This document shows, piece by piece, positions 45,195 through 55,563 of a DNA stretch of 64,000 nt. The notes beneath the pieces were generated by a model. That model did no database searches. It saw only the letters and a program-made list of their open reading frames with translations, and was not told the origin of the DNA. Origin of the DNA: Clytia hemisphaerica (Eukaryota; Cnidaria; Hydrozoa; Leptothecata; Clytiidae); NCBI GenBank assembly GCA_902728285.1, contig CACVBU010000948.1, positions 635,190 to 699,189 of the forward strand, read 5' to 3'. Position 1 is the stretch's first letter. Each line of letters opens with the position of its first letter. The position numbers were made by a program, and so were the translations under genes.

Positions 45195-46237
45195 CTAAAC
45201 CGTTCTTGTACAAAAAATCTTTTTAAAATATAATTTTTCACGAGGGCTTCCTTGTACCCTCCATTTAAAATCGTCATTCGATCTGGCTTTATTCATCTCG
45301 TCTGCTCTCTTTTTCCACTCTTTGATTTGTTCCCTCTCCATTTTTGTCAAGTCGTCGGTGATACTTAATTTCACGTAACTTCTCGTGTGTTTCAATTCAG
45401 TCAACCTTTATGAATCTGTATTTGTTATGACGTCTTTGAATACAACTTTGATTGGGCGCATAACCTTAGATTCTTTTCCAACACGAGAGACGTAGGTTGG
45501 TTGAGTCTTTAAATTAACGTCATTCAGAAGCTAAGTAACGAAATCGATATCTTCTTTATTATTTCATTACCCATGGATAATGATATTTGCGTCTGTCGAT
45601 AGTTCCTTTGGCCTCATTTGTTCGATTTTTCCTCGTAGTAGCTGTTTCATGCTATTTTACGCTTAATTGATCATTGTTTTAGTCGCTCAGCAAAACTTTT
45701 CTGACGTGGGTTCGGTTCGGTTTGAATTTTGCAGTCTGTTATCAACGTCTCTCTATCTTGGATGTTAGTTTTGTTTCTAGCGTGGAAAACTGCTCGTATT
45801 AAGATTGGTAACTTGATTTTATCCTTGATGTATTCCTGATATCTTGCCTGTAAATCTTGATCATTGTTTAGACTTTTTTCACTCACTTTGACTTTTATTA
45901 TCTTTCGCACGATTCGATTTCTTTATACTGGTGCGTGCAGCTTTTAATTCTTTCCACTTGATTGAACTTTTCTACCGAGTTCTTTGGCCGAGAGCAAAAG
46001 TTATACACACGTATTTTCGGTAACCTTTATTTAAAACATATTTAACTGGTATGGTGGTAGTCCAGTGCAGGCATAATGTAGCGTTCGTTGGCATTTATGA
46101 CATTGAATTCTCATTTTTTCATCGTCTTTTATACAATTATGCTCGGTACATCGATTGTTGTCACTCGCATCTTCATCAGGGATCAGGATCTTGCCAGGTG
46201 ATGTCGTTTTTGGTTGAAATTTGGCTATTTTTTCCAT
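45195..46237 (-). pseudogene. PHD-finger ORF1 relic of a non-LTR retrotransposon
   Basis: Broken minus-strand reading frames lie in the expected order. 46237-46031 carries a PHD-like finger (C-x4-C, then IQCHKC and HYAC) with GLPPYQL after it; 45910-45671 is a charged segment; about 45520-45415 reads YVSRVGKESKVMRPIKVVF; 45404-45195 contains ITDDLTKMEREQIKEWK and a WRVQGSP motif. Stops and frame changes separate them. The combination resembles ORF1 proteins of some LINE families common in cnidarians, recalled rather than searched. No ORF2 or reverse transcriptase remains. It ends 482 bp upstream of the eIF6 start. Confidence 0.65.
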
Positions 46238-46718
46238 ATTTTTAAAATTTTATTGAAAATTCTTCATTTTGAAAAATAAACGAAGAGCACAACCTTTCTG
46301 TTTGACGTCAAATTTAGTATATTTTCATTTTGAAGAATTGGGGCAAAAAAGTGAAACATTGAAATCATTTTTTATTGGTTTACAGTAATCAAAATAGGGG
46401 ATTTAGAAAACTTTCTTTATTATTTTTTTTTTGCACAAACCCCTGTAACTATGGGGAAGCACACCGTTGCTAAGATGTTCGCTTGAAATCCAATTAAGTT
46501 AACTGGTTTCATGAGCTTTGCTACGGTATGAAGACTACCCAGATTGGCAAACATGAAGAAATAGAAGAAAAATCAGGGATGACACATTCCCAAAAAATAC
46601 ATAAACGGATTTTCCTACTTGAAATACTGTAACATTATTCATTTCCAAAATTATTTTTCAGTGATAAAATATTTTTCAAAACAAATATAACTTATTTATA
46701 TTGAAAGAAGTGTAAATC

Positions 46719-49700
46719 ATGGCAGTCCGTGCACGGTATGAAAACAGTAATGAAATTGGTGTTTATTCCAAACTGACAAACACATATTGTATGGTTGGGG
46801 TTGGCGCATCACAGAATTTCTACAGGTGAGTAGTGTTTTTCACCTGTATTTTATATCTTTTAATGTGGGAACTAATGTTTGCGAAAACCTATTTCATGAG
46901 ACTAGTTTTTTTGTTCATTCAGGTATAGCTCAAAGATAGTTAAAAATTTCTCAGTATCCAATTTTGATATATGCAAAGTTTAAATGCCTAAAGTCTGTCC
47001 AGATATAATTGGCAGTGGAAACAAGAATGCCTGTAACTTTTGATAGTCAAATATAATTATGGAAATTTTTTTTGCTTGTTTTAGAGAATCAAAAGCGCTA
47101 TATTTGAATGTATTTTTGGTTGAAAAATTCGCGATTTTTAGCGGTTTAATTTGCGATTGTAAAAATTGAGCTTTATTTCTACTTATGCTATAACATTCAT
47201 TTTTACACCAGTGGTAGTTCAACCTTAGGTTAAGAAGTTTATTAAATTTCAAGGCAAACAGAAAAGTCCTTCGGAAGATATGGGACCCGAAATACCCTTT
47301 GGTCGCACTTTTCTGGAATTCAAATCTCCAACTTACAAAAACGGGGGTTATGTTATTTTTTTGAGCAGTGCAATTAAAAGTGGAAATGTTAAGTGTTGGT
47401 GCATTGGTATTATTGGTATCATTGATTATTTCGAAGAAGTGAATCATCAGTATTAATTAATGTTTTATTGAAAGGATAAGCATGAAATTATTGCCTTTGT
47501 TATTTTTAAGTCATTAAAGAACTTTGCTAATTCCCAAAACACTAAACACAGTTTGGCTATGAGGTCATTAAAGAGATTGTAAAATGTGTTATGATCGAAA
47601 AAACGTTTCATCAACCAGATCAACTACCCCGTTTTTAGTAATAAGTTGGAGATTTGATATTTCACAGAAAAGTGCTACCAAGGGGTATTTCGGGTCCCAT
47701 ATCTTCCGAAGGACTTTTCTGTTTGCCTTGAAATTTAACAAACTTCTTAACCTAAGGTTGAACTACCACTGGTGTAAAAATGAATGTAATAGCATAAGTA
47801 GAAAAAAAGCTCAATTTTTACACTCGCAAATTAAACCGCTAAAAATCGCGAATTTTTCAACCAAAAATACATTCAAATATAGCGCTTTTGATTCTCTAAA
47901 ACAAGCAAAAAAAATTTCCATAATTATATTTGACTACCAAAAGTTACAGGCATTCTTGTTTCCACTGCCAATTATATCTGGACAGACTTTAGTTATTCTG
48001 TTTGTTTGAACATTAAAATTTAAAAAGTTTCATCTTTCATTCTTAAAATTTAAAAAGTTTCATCTTTCATTCTATAGTGTTTTTGAAGGGGAATTGGATG
48101 ATGTCATTCCAGTCTTTCAAGCTTCTGTATCAGACTCTGCTATCGTAGGGCGCCTGACAGCTGGTTAGTGATTTACTAACTTATTTTTTTAGTTTTCTGC
48201 ATACAGTATATTATTCACGTTTGGATAAAGGAACTTCCATGTACTGAAGATTTTGAACAAAATACTTTGATCAACCAGGGACGTGGGTGCTACCACAGGG
48301 TACTAACCCATAGGGTAACCCTGAATTTCAGCAGGAATATTTGTCTTATATAATCACCACCTCTTTTTTCAATACCCGGTACTAGCTTTTTTGAGAACAA
48401 AAAGGATTCATCTTTAGTGCCAGGTAATCTCTACTTTTGGGACCCCCGCAAATTTTTTTCGTTCGCGGACGCAAACCTGATTTAGCGGTCAAAGACCTAA
48501 ATTAACGGTCAAAGACCTGAATTAACGGTCAAAGACCTGAATTAACGGTCAAAGACCTGAATTAACGGTCAAAGACCTGAATTACTGGTCAAAGACCTGA
48601 TTTAGCGGCCAAAGACCTTAATCAACGGCCGAAGACCTGATTTAGCGGCCGAAGATCTGAATTAACGGTCAAAGACCTGAATCAACGGCTGAAAACCTGA
48701 TTTAACGACCGAAGACCTGATTTAGCGATTCACCGGCCGAATACCTGATAGATAAGTTAGGGTCAGTTAAACTAGCTTGAACCATTCGGCAAGGCATCAG
48801 GTGCTATGGTCCAGTGGTTAGTGCAGTGGTATTGGAGACGAAAGATGAGTAGTTCGAGACCAGTTATTGGCATTAATTTTCATTATTTTTAGTTTAAAAT
48901 CTTTTAACTTAATTTGTTTTCAATACTATTTCCCATTGAAACGTCATAAAAAAATCTTGAATGAATTTATAAAAAAGCTTTATAACAAATTTCCACAATT
49001 CATTTTCTCCGGGTCTTTGGCCGTTAAAAAAAAATTCCACCACTGCATCAAGTCTTCGGTTTTCAATTCATGTCTTCGGCCGCTAAATCAGGTCTGCGGC
49101 CGCTAAATCAGGTCTGCGACCGCTAATTCAGGTCTGCGGCCGCTAATTCACGTCTGCGTCTGCTGACAGAAAAAAAATCTGCGGGACCCCCATCCCCTAT
49201 TAAGAAGCCGGTTATCAAGAATAATAAGGGTACAGTACATAATACCTATTAATATTTTGAGACCCAAATTAGACACCACTTCCTGGCTATGGGTAAGTAC
49301 CCAGCAGCTTTGTACCCTTTATCGACTGGTGATTCCAGGATTTAGATCGGCAATTCATATTCCTTGATTAGGTAATTCAAGATTTTCTACCTTATTGAAA
49401 ACTTAAAAAATATTCTTCTTGATTTTTTTGCAGGCAATCGTCATGGTCTCCTTGTACCAAGTACTACAACAGATCAAGTATGAAACTTTTATCTTTATTT
49501 TTCAACAACTTCTACGTTTATTCTGCGTGCTCTAAGTTCTCATTAGAGACAAATGGTTTGTTTTAAATATCTATACTAACTCTAGTTAATAATAAGGGCT
49601 ACATACACTACACAATATATTGCTGAATGCGGGCAATATATTGAAAAGGTGTCCGCAATATATTGTCAGCTAGATTTGCAATATTCCAACAATATAGGGG

Positions 49701-52700
49701 GATTGTTTACAAAATGAAAATTCCTTTTTATAATAACCCGTTACGGTCCGAAAACTAAATTGTCGAATATTGCTCACCAATATATTGTGTACATGTTTTT
49801 TTTTATAAGCAAGTGTATGCCCCTTGGTCAGGCTCGTGTATGCTTAAGTTCTCAAAGTATCCAGGCATAGTTTATGCTTATTATATGCTTAAGAATCATG
49901 CTTATGATTCACCCCAAGCCAAGTTTTTAATGAAATTTCAGAAATTTTGTAAAAATTTGTTCAGATTTTAGGAGCAGTGGAATGTAGCTAACCGTGGAAT
50001 GTCTTATTTTTACTTGACCTCTACCAAACCTTTTTAAACAGATAAAAACGACCACTTGAAAAATATTTCAGGCTGACATAATATGCTCATGTGAATTCTG
50101 CAAATCTGAGCCTTCATATGCTTATTAGCGTTTTGCTTATAAAAAAAACATGTAGTCTAAGTAGCCCTATACTAATTGCAGTGTCAAGATGAACTACAAT
50201 AAATTTTCATGCAATTCTCTTTAAACTGCATTCAGCCCAACTTTCAACTGTAATCGACAGACTGATACTTTCCATTTTTAAGGAGTTAAAATGGACTCCA
50301 CTTCTTTCAGATATCTTGCCATTATGACTTATTTTCAGATTTTTGATAACTTCGAAAAACCCCTGTAAACGAACATTGTATCGTAGAACGCGTATTTTAC
50401 GGTCACTTTTTTGACCTACCAGGAGGTCCTATGAATTCACCTTTATTCGGTTCGTTCGTTCGTCACCAGCGACAATTTCCCTGAAAAAGATTTTTAGGGA
50501 TTTTCTCGAGCTCTCATTAGTTTTTCTGACGTTTTGTTTATTTTAAATTTAATGTTTTCTGTTGATCAGCCAGGTAGGTCCATCAAAGTATTACTTTTTT
50601 TCTTTTTCAGGAACTTCAACATATTCGAAACTCTCTACCTGACGGTGTGAAACTACAACGCGTGGAGGAACGTCTTTCAGCGTTGGGGAATGTTGTTGCA
50701 TGTAATGACTACGTCGCACTCGTTCATCCCGACCTCGACAGGGTAAGGATCAAATTCGTATGCTAGAAAAAATGCGTGTTTCTGCTGTTATAGCTATATA
50801 GGAACAGATGAAGTTGAGTTTTTCGAAGTTTTTACTCAATTTTATTGATATATTCTTATTGTTTTTTGATGAATATGTTTTGTTAAAAAAACTTTAAATT
50901 ATTGCTTTTTGTACAGGACACTGAAGAGAATTTAGGTTTCGCGAAAATAAGTACCCGCAAAATTTTGTAACACGCGAAATTTAATACCATTAAGGTATTA
51001 GGCACTTGAGAGTAACATTTTAAATCATCCATCGGCTATTGTTTTTAAACAGGAAACTGAAGAGATTTTAGCAGACACACTAAAAGTAGAAGTATTCCGT
51101 CAAACGATAGCAGAAAATTCACTGGTTGGAACTTATTGTAGTATTAGCAATCAAGGTGGCCTGGTAGGTTGAATATATGTCGTGTTTTTGCAAGCGAATT
51201 TTCAAAGATGAATACAGAAACCAATTGTTTCATCTTCTCCACAACTCATAGTGTGCAGAGGGGTCTGAACCCCCCCATTAATATTTCATCCCCCCCTATA
51301 AAGGTATCCCCCCTATTTTTAAAATTTTTTGATCCCGCACCATTTACAGGGGTCCGAGCCCCCAGCATATAATTTGTACTCCCAGTATTGGGGAAGAATT
51401 TTGATGAATGAAATATATTTTTCAGTGTGAATTCGTACCAATAGTCAATGAACTTGAAAACACTAGCAAATAAACAGTAAACTAATAATAGTAAAACTAG
51501 GAAAAATAAGAAATAAGACAAAAAGTTACTATCCCCCCATTTTTATTTGATCCCCCCCTATAAGCTCAAACCCCCCATTTTAACTGGAAAATTGCCCATC
51601 CCCCCCCTATAAAGCCTTCCTTGAAAATTCGGATCCCCCCCTTAAAAAAGGGGGGGGTTCATACTATGCAACTGTTTCATGGTTTCTCCCAAGTTTCCTA
51701 AACACCCCAAGTTTCTGAGACTAAATTAGTTTATTGTTCTACGGGTCTGATGGACCTAAAATCAAAACCCAAAATCGAAAAAATAATAATATTGACTTGA
51801 CAAAGCTGAAGGGGAGTGACTTTATAAGTTTATCTCCAGATATTGTTTCTAACTGAACAAGCTGAAAAAGTGTAAATTCATTCCATAACTTAGATCGCTT
51901 AGATGAATTTAAAACATCACAAGGGAAATGACACGAAAGTGGCTCATCGATAAAGAGTGAAAAGTCTACTGCTTCAAAACGTCACAACTTTTTTAGATCT
52001 TATGACCTTCCGACCCTAAATTTGAAAAAATTATTTTTACCAACCGACCAACAATATTTTTCTGAAAGTCTTCCCGTAGAACGATGAATTAAATTTGTCT
52101 CGCCTAAACATACCAAAACTACTTTGAGCTATAAACTAGGAAGAACTTTAGAGAAAAACCAGCATAAACGAAATTGTTTCAAAATACTTCCATTTTAAAG
52201 AACCGTAACTAATTGACTTCCAGCTGATTAGTGGTCATTCTTAACCTCCACCCATCCACGGAAATACCCCGGTTTTAGCCAGGAGTGGCAAATTTAAACT
52301 AGACAAAAGTTGTATAAAATTTGTCACTACTGGCAAAAACCGGGGTCTTTCCGTAGAAAGCATTACGTCATGAATATCATAAATACTATCCGTTACTTTA
52401 GCAGTTGTTTGTTTTAAAATGCTCACTAAAACCCTTCTCATTTCTATACACTTCAGGTACATCCAAAAACGTCCATCGAAAATCAAGATGAAATATCTTC
52501 ATTATTACAAATTCCTTTAGTTGTGAGTTTTTTTTTTGTTTTTTTTTTTTGCTTTAATTGCTACTATTTCACTAGTTTCGCTGGAAAGATCGCTGTCTGT
52601 ACACAAACCCAGTATCTACGGCTTATTTCAAAATTCATTGCCGTAGAGGGTCTGTTGTCATTGTCTTTTCTCATTTGAGATTTTTCAAACCGACCGCTGC

Positions 52701-53864
52701 GATGGAGTGTTGGTGAGAGAGGGGAGACGATGAGAGAAACGTTGCTATTTATAAATCATACTTCATCGCAGAGGTCTCCGTACGGGAATTCTTTTATTAA
52801 ACAGACAATGCGCACAGAGTGTACTACAAAGCGATAAACGTGAGATACACTCTGGTACAGAGTAGAAAGATCGTCGACTCGTTTAATTTTAATTCCATTG
52901 GTAAAAAATAAATAATTTTTGTAGACCAATACAATAGATCTTATCGGAGTTTTTGATTTTTTTTTTTAAAGCGATGCATTGTGGGATTGTTTCGGGTGTA
53001 TTACAATAATAGAGTTCCCTCGAAGAATTCCTGAGAGATTTCTATTGTAATACCCCCGAAACAATCCCACAATGCATCGCTTTAAAAAAAAATCAAAAAC
53101 CGATAAGATCTATTAAAAAAGGTCAGTACAATTAGGTTCATTTTCATTTAACAATATTTTGAATGTTCCTTCAACCTTTTTTCTTCATAGGCGGGTACAG
53201 TGAACCGAGGTAGTGAGGTGATCGGAGCCGGTATGATAGTCAACGATTGGTGTTCGTTCTGTGGTTTGGATACAACTAGTACTGAGTTATCTGTCATCGA
53301 AAGTATCTTCAAGTTAGGCGATGCTCAACAATCGGCCATCACAACAACTATGAGAGCTGCCCTTATTGAGTCGTAAGTATTATTATTATTGTATGATTTT
53401 CCTAAACCCTTACAGAGCATTCTATGGGAAGTGTCAACCTCGAGGGAAACCAGTAGGTAAATTAAGACCTAGGGTCAGGTAAATTTTATTTGGTAATTGA
53501 ACTTAAAAAGAACACGTTGGACTTTGACTTTCTTCCCGGAAGATAAGTCTCAATTTGTCCAAAGCATTCATAGGAAAACCTATGTATGACGTTATGCTTT
53601 CTAAAGGAAACACCTCACACGTAAATAGTAGCAAAAAACAGGCGGCCGAAAAAAACACGAGAAAAAAATCCGGGGGGACTAAAAGGTAGAGGAAATTAGA
53701 GGAATTGTTTTCAATTTTTCAGTAGGAGGCCTACAAGGACACTATGGTCAAATTTCCCAGTCTCGTAATAGTTTCGAGATAACGTAACGGGTAGCATAAG
53801 AAGTAACTAAGGAGCTTATTATTTTATTTCATTATATCATTTTCTTTATTTTAGCATGACGTAA
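46719..53864 (+). CDS. eIF6: eukaryotic translation initiation factor 6
   Basis: Ribosome anti-association factor: eIF6 binds pre-60S subunits in nucleolus and cytoplasm and must leave before 80S assembly. Coding exons are 46719-46825, 48078-48163, 49434-49477, 50611-50742, 51053-51163, 52457-52522, 53191-53372 and 53855-53864. All introns are GT-AG and phases agree, giving exactly 245 codons, the usual animal eIF6 length. Diagnostic sequence includes [14 protein letters not shown] at the start, [58 protein letters not shown] and the short final exon ending E-S-M-T. The gene appears intact. Introns 1, 2, 5 and 6 carry large inverted-repeat elements. No promoter motif is recognised; a retrotransposon relic lies just upstream. 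Confidence 0.97.
46988..47992. mobile_element. 1-kb foldback element in eIF6 intron 1
   Basis: The left arm 46988-47348 (CTAAAGTCTGTCCAGATATA onwards) is the near-perfect inverse of 47626-47992 (ending TATATCTGGACAGACTTTAG). A 277-bp unique spacer lies between. Transcribed, it would form a hairpin of about 360 bp. The two mirrored ORFs of 155 and 141 codons are the same sequence read from opposite arms. Confidence 0.93.
48440..49191. mobile_element. foldback element with arms of 20-bp tandem repeats, eIF6 intron 2
   Basis: The outer ends have CCCGCAAATTTTTTT facing AAAAAAAATCTGCGGG. The left arm (48475-48750) is about 14 units of a 20-bp repeat containing CGGTCAAAGACCTGAATT. The right arm (about 49060-49157) is about five inverted units with GGTCTGCGGCCGCTAA. 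The core between them includes a tRNA-like stretch (48805-48872). Confidence 0.88.
48805..48872 (+). repeat. tRNA-like segment inside the foldback element
   Basis: TGGTCCAGTGGTTAGTGC resembles a tRNA A box, and AGTTCGAGACC matches a B box about 40 bp later. The acceptor stem does not pair and no sound anticodon arm forms, so it is a relic or SINE head rather than a working tRNA. Confidence 0.5.
49794..50155. mobile_element. AAGCATA-type palindromic element in eIF6 intron 3
   Basis: ACATGTTTTTTTTTATAAGC at the left is inverted as GCTTATAAAAAAAACATGT at the right. The interior repeats TATGCTTA/CTTAAG words where the sister family has AAGAACAT. An adjacent ACAATATATTG repeat (about 49607-49790) may be a separate insertion. 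Confidence 0.75.
51247..51668. mobile_element. C-homopolymer element in eIF6 intron 5
   Basis: CATAGTGTGCAGAG with GGTCTGAACCCCCCC at the left, and GGGGGGGTTCATACTATG at the right. Several blocks of CCCCCC followed by TATAAA occur. Related by its ends to 42479-42964. Confidence 0.75.
52933..53114. mobile_element. 182-bp hairpin MITE in eIF6 intron 6
   Basis: AATAGATCTTATCGG with AAAGCGATGCATTGTGGGAT at the left is inverted almost perfectly at the right, with about 20 bp of loop. It ends 76 bp before exon 7. Confidence 0.9.
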
Positions 53865-54295
53865 ACGGCGTGGACGAACAATGCGAAGGTTCGGTTGGGA
53901 ATGGATGTATATAAAGAAAGGTGATTTGGGTATACAAACGTATAAAAATATATACTCTTAACACTCATAGTTATTCCAACCACCCCTTGTTTAACGACCA
54001 GAGTGTACCCTTCAAAATCTAAATCCAATTCCCGATTTTAATCGATATATGATCCATAGCTAAGCGATTTTCTTTAGATTTTGTATTCATTTTAGCCTAA
54101 TTGTACCAGGGAAGTCAAATTATTTCTAATAACCGGGAAGGTCGGACTTTACAGGAACACCCAAATCACAAAGTTGATGTATAAATTTGCTGAGCGGCAG
54201 AGAGAATTTTTCTCGTGAGTTTTATAGGTTTAATTTGGTGAGGTGACATTTTGTTATTGATTTTTTTACGAAATTATTGTAGCTTTTTTGCAAAC

Positions 54296-54301
54296 AATAA
54301 A
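54296..54301 (+). terminator. likely eIF6 polyadenylation signal
   Basis: AATAAA lies 432 bp after the eIF6 stop codon, and AT-rich sequence follows. It is the best placed hexamer before the next transposon at 54415. Confidence 0.5.
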
Positions 54302-54414
54302 CGAGATCTATATACAAATTATAAAAAAAATACTTTTTTCTTTCTTCTCTATATCTTGTCAGCATTTTAAAGCAATTAGTAGCCTCGTGTTAGTATTGGT
54401 ATCTTTTTGGTGAC

Positions 54415-54757
54415 TACACGTTTTTCGTTTTATTAGAACACAGTTTATAAGAACATTGAGGCTGAAATTCGTCGAAAAATTAAGAACATGCCCAGCCTCA
54501 GTTTGAAAAAAAATAAGAAACTACAATTTTTTCCTATTTTCAAGCAGTTAGGGATGGATTTTCTAAAATCAAGAGTCAAATATTGGCCAAATTTTACGAA
54601 TTTTAAGTGCTCTTTATTTTGCATGATGTTGTCTATTTAGATTGGTCTAAAAAATTAAGAACGCATTTAAGAACATTTTAGGCTGAAAATTGCCAAAAAA
54701 TAAGCACATCCAGGCTCAGCCAAATTTTAGGTGTTCTAATAAAAAAAACGTATATAA
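54415..54757. mobile_element. AAGAACAT-type element, GCCCAGCCTCA subfamily
   Basis: ACACGTTTTTCGTTTTATTA at the left and TAATAAAAAAAACGTAT at the right, with TTAAGAACATGCCCAGCCTC inside; 6172-6330 belongs to the same subfamily. A degraded Tigger-like fragment follows at about 54783-54920. No gene is seen in 53865-55563. Confidence 0.8.
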
Positions 54758-55563
54758 TCGGTGACTGACGAAAACCTGTTATTTTAAACCTCTATGATTC
54801 GAACCAAAACATTGGCCCCTTAGGCTGGAAAGTGGTTTAAATTACTCTCTGTAATTCGAATTTTTCTCTAATACGAATAAAGTTTTTGGTCCCTTTAAGA
54901 TCGACAGTTGAATTAATCAATTTTAAACTGACGAATATTTTTTGACCAACGTATGAACAAACAATGAACTAATTAATCTTCGATAAAATAACTTCATGTT
55001 TGGTTGTGAAGAAGGGTAGTAGAGTTAGCTCAAAAAAGATTCTAGCCTTGACAGGAGTTCCTTTGGTCCCAGAACCACCAAGAAAACCCGCATTCGATTT
55101 GGGGGTCATTGCAAGAAGTTTTCAAAAATAAATTTCGAGTATTTTATCTGAAAGATCGTGAAATATGTAGATAAAGAAATGGTGTTGTTTTTTAAATTTT
55201 GTTTATTAGACCTTTTCTTAATGGTTCCAATTGCCAAAAATCTGCCATATTTCCTGGTGACGTCATAAGCTGCTCCAGTAAGATTTACATTTTTTAACAA
55301 ATCTAAAAAATTTTGCATAATTTGCAGAAAACCACGATCTCGCACTATTTTTACTACGTAATATTGCAAGCATTAGGACCCCGCCTTGATTCCCTGGAGT
55401 CCCTTGTAACGCGCCCAAAAGAGGGTAAAATAAATTTACGGAAATTTTTCAGAATGTGTGCATATTAAACAACGTTACATACAATAAGATTAGATGCTTG
55501 ATCGGTTGAAATATTCTTTTGAGAATTTAAATAAGAGCAGTGGAAATATTATTTCAATCTGTT

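Noticed and set aside
47584..47640. Alternative eIF6 exon in intron 1
   Set aside because: Exon 1 to exon 2 joins in phase and completes the conserved N-F-Y-S-V-F-E-G-E sequence; nothing is missing.
46980..48009. Two similar ORFs of 155 and 141 codons in opposite orientation
   Set aside because: They are the same DNA read from the two arms of the foldback element; no domain is recognised, so I treat them as non-coding.
48475..49157. CRISPR-like array (regular 20-bp units)
   Set aside because: Units are contiguous with no spacers, appear inverted on the other side of a core, and lie in a eukaryotic intron.
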